From: an uncultured Bacteroidales bacterium
GTDB lineage: Bacteria > Bacteroidota > Bacteroidia > Bacteroidales > Muribaculaceae
Assembly (NCBI GenBank): GCA_947177325.1
Contig: CAMWUH010000008.1
Span: 1 to 21,702 of the forward strand
Direction: 5' to 3'
Length of the DNA: 21,702 bases
Position 1 is the stretch's first letter. The number at the start of each line of letters is the position of its first letter. Shown piece by piece: positions 15,575 through 21,702 of this stretch. A model generated the notes under the pieces. It was not told the origin of the DNA. It searched no databases and worked only from the letters and a program-made list of their open reading frames with translations. The position numbers and the translations under genes were made by a program.

Positions 15575-15680
15575 AGAACCCCATGATACGCGAAGCCTCG
15601 CAGAGGCTGAGTCTTCGTGGGGGATGAACGAAACCCCACGAAGACGCGGGCATGTTGGCCCTCGCGTATCGTGGGGTTCT
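15575..15680. repeat. Nested palindrome with cloverleaf folding potential (REP-like)
   Basis: An outer stem pairs 15575-15593 with 15662-15680 (18 of 19 positions). Inside it are three hairpins: 15594-15608 (AGCCTC/GAGGCT, three-base loop), 15611-15645 (perfect 12-bp stem GTCTTCGTGGGG/CCCCACGAAGAC, 11-base loop) and 15648-15661 (GGGC/GCCC). The outer left arm and the inner right arm share the start AACCCCA and a following CGCG, so the element appears to be built from four copies of one unit in alternating orientation. Weaker pairing continues outward (15554-15580 with 15675-15701, about 19 of 27). It lies between the convergent ends of the ATPase and the large LRR gene. It resembles bacterial palindromic dispersed repeats; no transposase is adjacent. 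Confidence 0.65.
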
Positions 15681-15744
15681 GCTATGATGCATCCGCTGCG
15701 CAGATATCCCGGAGTGAGCAACTATATCTGCTGGTGGCGCGAAC

Positions 15745-18700
15745 TCAAATGCGGAGCTTGCGAGTTGTGTTGCCGTCTTTGACGATATAGAAACCTGGCG
15801 AGAGATTTTTAACGGAGCGGGCTACCATAGTGCCTGAAAGATTGTAAACTTCGACGATTTCATTTTCATCAAAATCGGTTACAGAGCCAATCCCTGATGT
15901 GTTTTCATCATCGTTATTTCCTTCGAGGTGATTACCATTGGTAAAGAGACTCCAAACGTCGTGAAGTCGATAGTCAGAGGCTGCTTCTTCAGGAACGGTA
16001 AGAAGCGCTGTGGAGTAAGTTTCGGGCGCAAAAGAGGTAGTTGCTACAGCGGGGGGAGTGACGGCGTCGACTTTAACGTCCTCGATACCGGTGCATCCAT
16101 CAAAAGCAAATTCACCGATAGATTGGAGAGAGGCAGGCAAGGCCAATTCAGTCAGGCCGTCGCAATTGCTGAAAGCATTGTTGCCGATAGAGGAGAGGTT
16201 TTGCGGGAGAGTTATTTCAGGCAAGAGTTTGCAATTGCTGAATGCGTTGTCACCGATAGCGGTGACGTTATCGCCGAAAGTAACTGATGAGAGGGTTTCG
16301 GAGTCGGCGAACGAGAGGTTGGCGTTGCGACCGAGATAGAGTGAAGCAACGGGATTGCCGGCAAAGGCGGAGTTGTCGGCATTGAGCGCGTCTTCGCTAT
16401 CCTCGATTGTCAAATCAGCTATCGAGCACCCATTGAAAGCATTGTCGCCAATCGAGTTAACAGACCTGGGGATCGACAAGGCCTCGATACGGTAACAGCC
16501 ATTGAAAGCGGCATTGCCTATGGTGGTAACGTAGTTGCCGAACGTAAGATCAGTGAGCTGGTTTTGACATCTGAATGGAGCTGCATTACACTGCAAGTTT
16601 CGACCAATGTGCAGCTTCTTGATTGACAGACCGTCAAATGAAGTGTCTGAGAGCAACAAAGCTTGCTCACTGTCTTCGAAGTTTATCTCATTTACTCCAC
16701 TTGCATAGAAAGCATTATCGCCGATTGAATTAACGGAAGCAGGGATTGATATTTCAGATAATCCACTGGTGTAGGCGAATGCATAACTACCGATTGAATG
16801 GAGAGAAGCAGGAAGTGTAATGGATGCCAATCCGGAGCAAAAGTAGAAAGCATTATCGCCGATTGTAGTTACATTGTCGCCGAAAGTCAGCTCAGAAAGA
16901 CTGCTTGTGTTCCTGAAAGGAGCATTATTGCCTTGAAGATTACGACCAATGTGTATTTTTTCGATCGCGGAAGCTCCATTAAAGACGTCAGATCCAAATT
17001 GTAAGGGATCTTCTCCGTCTTCGATGTTTACGTCAATAAGATCAGAGCAGGCATAGAAGGCGCTCTCGCCGATTGATGTTACAGAAGCAGGAATTGAGAT
17101 GGACGATAATCCATAAGCGTAAGCAAAAGCTTCGTTCCCGATTGTACGGAGAGAAGCGGGGAGAATAACTTCGGTCAGTTTATCGCAGTTATAGAATGCT
17201 TTACTACCGATGGACGTTACTTTGTTGCCAATAGTAACGGACGATAGAGAAGTAGTGCCAATTTGCGATGTAACGTTACGCCCGAGATATAAAGTTTTTA
17301 TATCTGACCCATATAAAGCGTTATATCCAAAGGATAGTGGTTCATCCCCGTCTTCTATAACAACAGATTTCAGCGCTTTGCAATTAGAAAATGCATAGGC
17401 TTCGAGTTCTGTTACATTATTGCCGATAGTAAGGCTCTCGACTGCATCTGATCCTTTGAAGATAGTACCGATATTGCGGTCAACGCGGACATCAGAAAAT
17501 GGGGTAGCATAAAATATAGGGGTTTCATACTCCAAAGGCTCATTACCGTATTCGAAATTCACGGTATTAAAATTGCAGTAGTTAAAAGCCCAATGCCCCA
17601 TGTTAGTGACAGACCCGGGAATAGTAAGGGTATCTTGAGAAGCATGACTAAACGCACATGAACCAATAGTCTTTAACTTGTCCGGCAGATTGACTTGATA
17701 AGTAGGGGAAGATATTTGATCTTTACGAAATGCATATTCCCCGATCTCTGTGATATTATCGCCAAGAGTTACAGAACTCAACTTTTCACACCCCCTTAAC
17801 AAGTAAGCAGGTATTCGTTTTACTTTATTGCCAAAAACCACGGTTTCGAGATTTCGTCCGCCGGTAACAGATCCATCAGAAGAGAATATTTGAACATCAT
17901 TTTCTATTGTACGGCCTATATATAAATCTTTTACGGTATAATAAAATGCCTTTCGATTTATATTGATCGGCAGGTCGCCGTCGGCTAACGTGATTGACGT
18001 TGGACCTTTGGATCCACCAAAGGCATTTTCTCCCGTAATGGCTCTGACTGTTGAGGGAATTGTTATTTCGGGGAAAGAACAGCCATAAAAAGCATAACTG
18101 CCGATAGTGTCCAATCCCTCAGATAGATTAACCGAAGCAAGAGCCGAACAACCTCGGAAAGCACCGTCTCCGATAGTCTTCACGCTTGCCGGAATATCTA
18201 ATGTTTTAATCTTTGAGCAACTATAGAATGAGTTAGAGGGAATTTGAGTGCATTGATCGCCGATAGTAACCGACGTAAGGCTCTTTTGATTTTTAAATAT
18301 ACGGTCGCCAATCAGGCCTCGCCCGATGTAAAGAGTTTCGAGATTAGTGCCTTGAAATGACAATTGCTCATACATGCCTGCTTCTGTTTCATCAAATTCA
18401 AGCAGGTCGTCGCCGTCTTGGATTATAAATTCTTTAAGATTCGTACAGGATTGAAAAGCTGCATCGATGAATTTAACGTTAGGCGGAATAACGATAGAAG
18501 TCAATCCTGTGCAACAATAACCTGTATAAAAATGAATATTTTCGACATTATTGCCGAATGTCATTGAAGTAAGGTTAGGATAGTCCTTGAATAAGAATCG
18601 CGAACCGGTCCATCCAAAATCGATATTACGGTCGATGTGAACAGATTGCAAGGTTTGGCGTGAGTCAATATTTTGTTTTGTATAATCAAGGTCAGGAGCA

Positions 18701-19455
18701 CCCGGCTCACCCTGAAAGTTTATCTCGGTCAGCGAGTTAAAGTAATGATAGAATGATGTAGGCTCGGTTTCGGGAAAGTCATCAGCAACTTCAAGAAAAT
18801 CCATAGATGTCACTTTCGGGCCGATAGTGAGCTTTTTAGCAGGGACATCTTTAGATACTACCCTCGATTTGCCGGAACCTTCGTCATAATAATCTTTGCC
18901 GTTATTGCTGTAAATCGGTATCACGTCGCGGCCTATATATACATCTTCGAGTCCACTGCCGGCTAACGTTCTAACATCAACTTCCAATGGCTCGTCACTA
19001 TCTTCAATTATTAGTCTTTTAACGCTACTAATAGTAGAGAGATTAAAGATGTATTTCCCCAGATGTTTGACAGTTGACGGAATAAAAACTTCGTTAAGTT
19101 TTGTACATGGCGCGAAAGCATTATCGTCGATATATTCTATTGACGGAGGAATTGTAACTTTTGTAACTCCTGATTTATAGCCGCTAAAAACCCCGGAATA
19201 AATGTGGGTAGGATGATAAGTGATGCCGTTATACTCAAAAGATTCCGGAATATGACATTCATATTCCTCTCCGGGATTACTATAGTACCCACGGAACTCA
19301 ACTTTTATTACTTCACCGGTAAATCTATTGGTCGTGATATAATAATAAAAGTCACCAACATGTACTATATCTGCTGCGTTTGTCGGTAAGAGGCAAAGTA
19401 GGCATAGCGCCGGGAGGATGAGGGCGCGGAGGAGGGAGGAAAAACGGTGTTTCAT
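15745..19455 (-). CDS. Secreted BspA-like leucine-rich-repeat protein with T9SS-like tail
   Basis: A 1236-residue surface-type protein. The signal peptide is ~1-27 (LLCLLPTNAA ends it). Almost the whole body is BspA-like (LRR_5) repeats of ~23 residues of the form LxxIxLPxSLxxIGxxAFxxCxxL. On top of this runs a higher-order module that starts with an acidic EDGDxPL-like strand and a LYIGRN-like strand followed by several LRRs. I count nine such modules; the last complete ones are 111, 115 and 91 residues long, and the short one lacks one LRR. The C-terminus (VYNLSGTMVARS, then LSPGFYIVKDGNTTRKLRI) resembles type A sorting domains of the type IX secretion system, so delivery to the cell surface is likely. 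BspA proteins bind host matrix proteins or other microbes in some species; no ligand is inferred here. The ATG at 19455 is the start. It converges on the ATPase gene and diverges from thrA. Confidence 0.85.
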   Translation of the reverse strand: MKHRFSSLLRALILPALCLLCLLPTNAADIVHVGDFYYYITTNRFTGEVIKVEFRGYYSNPGEEYECHIPESFEYNGITYHPTHIYSGVFSGYKSGVTKVTIPPSIEYIDDNAFAPCTKLNEVFIPSTVKHLGKYIFNLSTISSVKRLIIEDSDEPLEVDVRTLAGSGLEDVYIGRDVIPIYSNNGKDYYDEGSGKSRVVSKDVPAKKLTIGPKVTSMDFLEVADDFPETEPTSFYHYFNSLTEINFQGEPGAPDLDYTKQNIDSRQTLQSVHIDRNIDFGWTGSRFLFKDYPNLTSMTFGNNVENIHFYTGYCCTGLTSIVIPPNVKFIDAAFQSCTNLKEFIIQDGDDLLEFDETEAGMYEQLSFQGTNLETLYIGRGLIGDRIFKNQKSLTSVTIGDQCTQIPSNSFYSCSKIKTLDIPASVKTIGDGAFRGCSALASVNLSEGLDTIGSYAFYGCSFPEITIPSTVRAITGENAFGGSKGPTSITLADGDLPININRKAFYYTVKDLYIGRTIENDVQIFSSDGSVTGGRNLETVVFGNKVKRIPAYLLRGCEKLSSVTLGDNITEIGEYAFRKDQISSPTYQVNLPDKLKTIGSCAFSHASQDTLTIPGSVTNMGHWAFNYCNFNTVNFEYGNEPLEYETPIFYATPFSDVRVDRNIGTIFKGSDAVESLTIGNNVTELEAYAFSNCKALKSVVIEDGDEPLSFGYNALYGSDIKTLYLGRNVTSQIGTTSLSSVTIGNKVTSIGSKAFYNCDKLTEVILPASLRTIGNEAFAYAYGLSSISIPASVTSIGESAFYACSDLIDVNIEDGEDPLQFGSDVFNGASAIEKIHIGRNLQGNNAPFRNTSSLSELTFGDNVTTIGDNAFYFCSGLASITLPASLHSIGSYAFAYTSGLSEISIPASVNSIGDNAFYASGVNEINFEDSEQALLLSDTSFDGLSIKKLHIGRNLQCNAAPFRCQNQLTDLTFGNYVTTIGNAAFNGCYRIEALSIPRSVNSIGDNAFNGCSIADLTIEDSEDALNADNSAFAGNPVASLYLGRNANLSFADSETLSSVTFGDNVTAIGDNAFSNCKLLPEITLPQNLSSIGNNAFSNCDGLTELALPASLQSIGEFAFDGCTGIEDVKVDAVTPPAVATTSFAPETYSTALLTVPEEAASDYRLHDVWSLFTNGNHLEGNNDDENTSGIGSVTDFDENEIVEVYNLSGTMVARSVKNLSPGFYIVKDGNTTRKLRI

Positions 19456-19458
19456 AAT

Positions 19459-19494
19459 GGTTAGGAAATAGTGATAGGTTAGGAAATAGTGCTA
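19459..19494 (-). repeat. 18-bp tandem duplication in the leader of the LRR gene
   Basis: Two adjacent 18-base copies (19459-19476 and 19477-19494) differ at one position; on the plus strand each begins GGTTAGGAAATAGTG. They lie between the predicted -7 box and the ATG at 19455 of the large LRR gene, so both would be in its untranslated leader. A ribosome-related or regulatory role is possible but not shown. Confidence 0.7.
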
Positions 19495-19503
19495 TAATTG
19501 TCG

Positions 19504-19540
19504 CAAAATTAATACATTAGTCTCTAATTTTACCCCCCCC
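19504..19540 (-). promoter_or_regulatory. Candidate promoter of the LRR gene with a C8/G8 tract
   Basis: On the minus strand TAATTTTG (19511-19504) matches the -7 consensus and gives a leader of about 40 bases. At the -33 position there is no TTTG; instead a run of eight G on the minus strand (eight C at 19533-19540) lies 21-28 bases upstream. The call rests on the -7 box only. The homopolymer could change length by slippage and so change promoter geometry. Confidence 0.4.
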
Positions 19541-19717
19541 TATGTTAAAAAGCGTTAAAAATATGTTAATATTTTATAATTGTATCTTTTCCTAAAATCA
19601 GTTGACAGATAAAGGTCGGTTTGTTTGTCGGTTTACTGAAGAGGTCTGCAACGCTTGCATGATTTTATTATAACGGTGATGTTGGCGCATGAGGTCTATT
19701 TTAAATAAAATATGTTG
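19541..19717. other. Intergenic region between divergent LRR and thrA promoters
   Basis: An AT-rich stretch with no reading frame, RNA gene or clear terminator that I can support. It contains TTGACA at about 19601-19606, which resembles a sigma-70 -35 box, but Bacteroidales promoters do not normally use that motif and no partner box is evident. Confidence 0.5.
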
Positions 19718-19745
19718 AAAATGCGTCAAAAATGCGTCAAAAATG
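19718..19745 (+). repeat. 11-bp tandem repeat just upstream of the thrA -7 box
   Basis: AAAATGCGTCA occurs twice in direct succession (19718-19728 and 19729-19739), followed by a partial third copy (AAAATG, 19740-19745). It ends 12 bases before the -7 box of thrA, where a -33 element or an activator site would be expected. The 11-base period places copies on the same face of the helix, as operator repeats often are. Confidence 0.55.
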
Positions 19746-19757
19746 AAAAATAATTCG

Positions 19758-19765
19758 TAGATTTG
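19758..19765 (+). promoter_or_regulatory. -7 box of thrA
   Basis: TAGATTTG at 19758-19765 matches TAnnTTTG; the transcript would start near 19772, giving a leader of about 38 bases before the ATG at 19810. There is no TTTG at the -33 distance, where the 11-bp tandem repeat lies instead. The leader is too short for a threonine attenuator, and I see no leader peptide. Confidence 0.55.
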
Positions 19766-19809
19766 CACCAAATTTCTTTTAGGTTTTTAAAATTACCGAG
19801 CTCATTAGA

Positions 19810-21702
19810 ATGAAAGTATTGAAATTTGGCGGGTCGTCGCTCGCTACTCCGATAGGTATTAAAAATATTTGCGAGATTATTGCCGCCGAGCCAACTGACT
19901 CGGTGGTGGTGGTTAGCGCCTTGGCCGGCGTTACCGATATGCTCCTCGAAACGGCTCGACAAGCCGCAAAAGGCAATGAGGATGCTTATCGCGATAATCT
20001 CCGCCGCTTGCAATCAATACATTTCGACCTGATTAATCAGATATTCGAAGGGCGCACGGTGCCATCGGCTCTTAAAAAGGGATTGACCGCGCGATTGGGT
20101 GAGTTGCAAAGCTTGCTCTACGGGGTGTATCTGCTCCGCGACCTGAGCTGGCGTTCACGCGACTTGATTTTAAGCTATGGCGAAATTTCATCGGCTCTCA
20201 TCCTGTCGAGCTTGATTGAGGAGAGTCAGCTTCATGATGCCCGCGAGTTTATCAAAACCGAGCACCGCAACGGTCGCAACCATATCGACCTGCAGCTGAC
20301 TTCGCAATTGATTGCCCGCCGTTTCCTGCCTGAAATGGGGAGCGGACGGGTGCATATAGTGCCGGGCTTCATAGCATCAGACTCCACTTCGGGACAGACC
20401 ACCACTTTAGGGCGCGGCGGAAGTGACTACACAGCGTCAATCATTGCCGCTACGCTCAATGCCGAGGCTCTGGAAATCTGGACCAATGTCGACGGCTTCC
20501 TGACAGCCGACCCCCGGGTGGTCGACAACGCCTATACCATCAAGTCGCTCACATACGCTGAGGCCACCGAGCTTTGTAACTTCGGTGCCAAAGTGCTCTA
20601 TCCACCGGCAATTTTCCCGGTGTGCAAGAGCGATATACCTATTTATATTAAGAACACTTATAACCCCGGCGGCCCTGGCACTATCATCACCTCGCGCAGC
20701 CGCGAGGATGACCGCCGAGCCATCAAGGGGGTTTCGAGCATCAAGGGCACATCGTTGATTACCGTTGCCGGATTGTCGATGGTGGGCGTAATCGGTGTGA
20801 ACCAACGCATTTTCTCTGCCCTGGCAGCCAACGGCATTTCGGTGTTTATGGTGAGCCAGGCATCGAGTGAAAACTCAACCTCAATCGGTGTGCGCGACGT
20901 CGACGCCGCCGCTGCAGTCGAGGTGCTTAATCGCGAGTTTGACAAGGAGATTGCCACCGGAGCGATGTATCCCATGCGGGCTGAGAGCGGTTTGGCAACG
21001 ATGGCAATCGTGGGGGAGAATATGCGCCACACTGCCGGCATTGCCGGAAAGTTGTTTCGCTCGCTTGGCCGAAACGGCATCAGCGTGATAGCCTGTGCGC
21101 AGGGAGCAAGCGAAACCAACATTTCATTCGTAATTGAAGGACGCCATTTGCGCAAAGCCCTAAACGTGCTCCACGACTCGTTTTTCCTCTCGGAATATAC
21201 CGATGTCAACATATTCCTTTGCGGCGTAGGCACCGTTGGTCGCCGATTGGTGGAGCAAATAGCCTCGCAGCAGGTCGAACTGATGGAAACCCACAGGCTG
21301 AAGCTGAAAGTAATTTCGATTGCATCGTCGCGCAAGGCGTTGTTTGACCTTGAAGGAATTGACCTGAGCCGCTATCGTGAGCTTCTCGACCAAGCTCCCG
21401 AAAGCAACCCCAAGCTGTTGGCCGATACCATCACCGGACTTAACCTCTATAACAGCGTGTTTGTTGACTGCACCGCCTCAGCCGATATTGCCGCCATATA
21501 TCCGCAGCTGTTAGCCCATAACATATCGGTTGTGGCTGCAAATAAGATTGCTGCTTCAGGTCCCTACGCACTTTATCGCAGCTTGAAAGACACTGCTTTG
21601 CGCCGCGGCGTCAAATTCCTGTTTGAAACCAATGTCGGTGCAGGGTTGCCGTTGATTTCCACTATCAACGAGCAAATAGCCTCGCAGCAGGTCGAACTGA
21701 TG
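19810..21702 (+). CDS. thrA: Bifunctional aspartokinase/homoserine dehydrogenase (partial, 3' end missing)
   Basis: The first 631 codons of a protein that is usually about 810 residues; the frame is open to the window edge. It catalyses the first and third steps from aspartate towards threonine and methionine: phosphorylation of aspartate and reduction of aspartate semialdehyde to homoserine. The kinase domain starts MKVLKFGGSS and has GRGGSDYT (201-208) and DGFLTADPR. Two ACT-type regulatory segments follow (~315-460, with FMVSQASSENSTSIGV and VIACAQGASETNISFVI), the usual site of threonine feedback. The homoserine dehydrogenase NAD(P)-binding motif is GVGTVG (472-477), and TNVGAGLP lies near 611. 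The last 11 codons (621-631) do not fit the family and exactly copy codons 482-492, so the edge may be mis-assembled. The gene has its own -7 box. Confidence 0.95.
   Translation, partial: MKVLKFGGSSLATPIGIKNICEIIAAEPTDSVVVVSALAGVTDMLLETARQAAKGNEDAYRDNLRRLQSIHFDLINQIFEGRTVPSALKKGLTARLGELQSLLYGVYLLRDLSWRSRDLILSYGEISSALILSSLIEESQLHDAREFIKTEHRNGRNHIDLQLTSQLIARRFLPEMGSGRVHIVPGFIASDSTSGQTTTLGRGGSDYTASIIAATLNAEALEIWTNVDGFLTADPRVVDNAYTIKSLTYAEATELCNFGAKVLYPPAIFPVCKSDIPIYIKNTYNPGGPGTIITSRSREDDRRAIKGVSSIKGTSLITVAGLSMVGVIGVNQRIFSALAANGISVFMVSQASSENSTSIGVRDVDAAAAVEVLNREFDKEIATGAMYPMRAESGLATMAIVGENMRHTAGIAGKLFRSLGRNGISVIACAQGASETNISFVIEGRHLRKALNVLHDSFFLSEYTDVNIFLCGVGTVGRRLVEQIASQQVELMETHRLKLKVISIASSRKALFDLEGIDLSRYRELLDQAPESNPKLLADTITGLNLYNSVFVDCTASADIAAIYPQLLAHNISVVAANKIAASGPYALYRSLKDTALRRGVKFLFETNVGAGLPLISTINEQIASQQVELM
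21670..21702 (+). repeat. Exact 33-bp copy of 21253-21285 at the window edge
   Basis: The final 33 bases are identical to bases 21253-21285, 417 bases upstream and in the same reading frame; both encode EQIASQQVELM. Identity stops at the base before each copy. At 21253 the peptide fits the homoserine dehydrogenase N-terminus. At the edge it replaces the usual segment after TNVGAGLP. An assembly or contig-end artefact is the simplest explanation. Confidence 0.85.

Noticed and set aside
15518..15782. Open frames of 67-70 residues on both strands
   Set aside because: They run through the nested palindrome and mirror each other; palindromic DNA gives such frames by chance.
19601..19606. TTGACA as a sigma-70 -35 box
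   Set aside because: Bacteroidales primary promoters use TTTG/TAnnTTTG and there is no matching -10 at the right distance.
20658..21335. 225-residue minus-strand frame opposite thrA
   Set aside because: It is antisense to a well-conserved enzyme, has a composition typical of an antisense frame (rich in Ser, Arg and Thr), and shows no domain.

Overview
The window looks like a chromosomal segment of a gut-type Bacteroidales bacterium, possibly of the Muribaculaceae. This rests on four things: Bacteroidetes-type promoters (-7 box TAnnTTTG, no clear Shine-Dalgarno sites), a Bacteroidetes-style LptD, secreted BspA-like leucine-rich-repeat proteins with a tail resembling type IX secretion sorting domains, and a fused aspartokinase-homoserine dehydrogenase. 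The family placement is inference. I see no rRNA or tRNA genes, and no CRISPR array.

Layout. Bases 1-35 hold a terminator for a gene outside the window. A Crp/Fnr-type regulator (149-712, +) converges on a small WG-repeat protein (736-1239, -). A secreted LRR-transglutaminase-like protein (1471-3039, +) converges on ligA (3111-5123, -). The 374-base gap upstream of ligA carries the ligA promoter and an unusual ~280 bp element bounded by 34-bp inverted repeats. Next comes a long run of minus-strand genes that reads as one transcription unit from 13985 down to 5498: lptD, a DEDDy 3'-5' exonuclease, a secreted prolyl oligopeptidase, a lipoprotein with a BamE-like C-terminus, a PhnP-like metallo-beta-lactamase-fold (MBL) hydrolase and a second MBL-fold hydrolase. 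LptD is the envelope gene with a clear role (lipopolysaccharide export). The others are probably linked by co-transcription rather than by a shared pathway.

Bases 14094-15744 look accessory. An AT-rich AAA-type ATPase with a DUF4143 C-terminal region is preceded by a cluster of TGATACAC octamers in both orientations and followed by a nested palindrome that can fold into a cloverleaf. After it comes a 1236-residue secreted BspA-like LRR protein (15745-19455, -) with a higher-order repeat. Its upstream region has an 18-bp tandem duplication and a run of eight C. Divergent from it, thrA (19810 to the end, +) runs off the window.

The most notable structures are the inverted-repeat element upstream of ligA with a decayed short reading frame inside, the two repeat clusters flanking the ATPase, the super-repeat of the large LRR protein, the heptad Asp-Ser repeat in LptD, and an exact 33-bp copy at the right edge that is probably an assembly artefact. 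I do not see a convincing new multi-gene system. The best candidate for something undescribed is the set of structured intergenic repeats.
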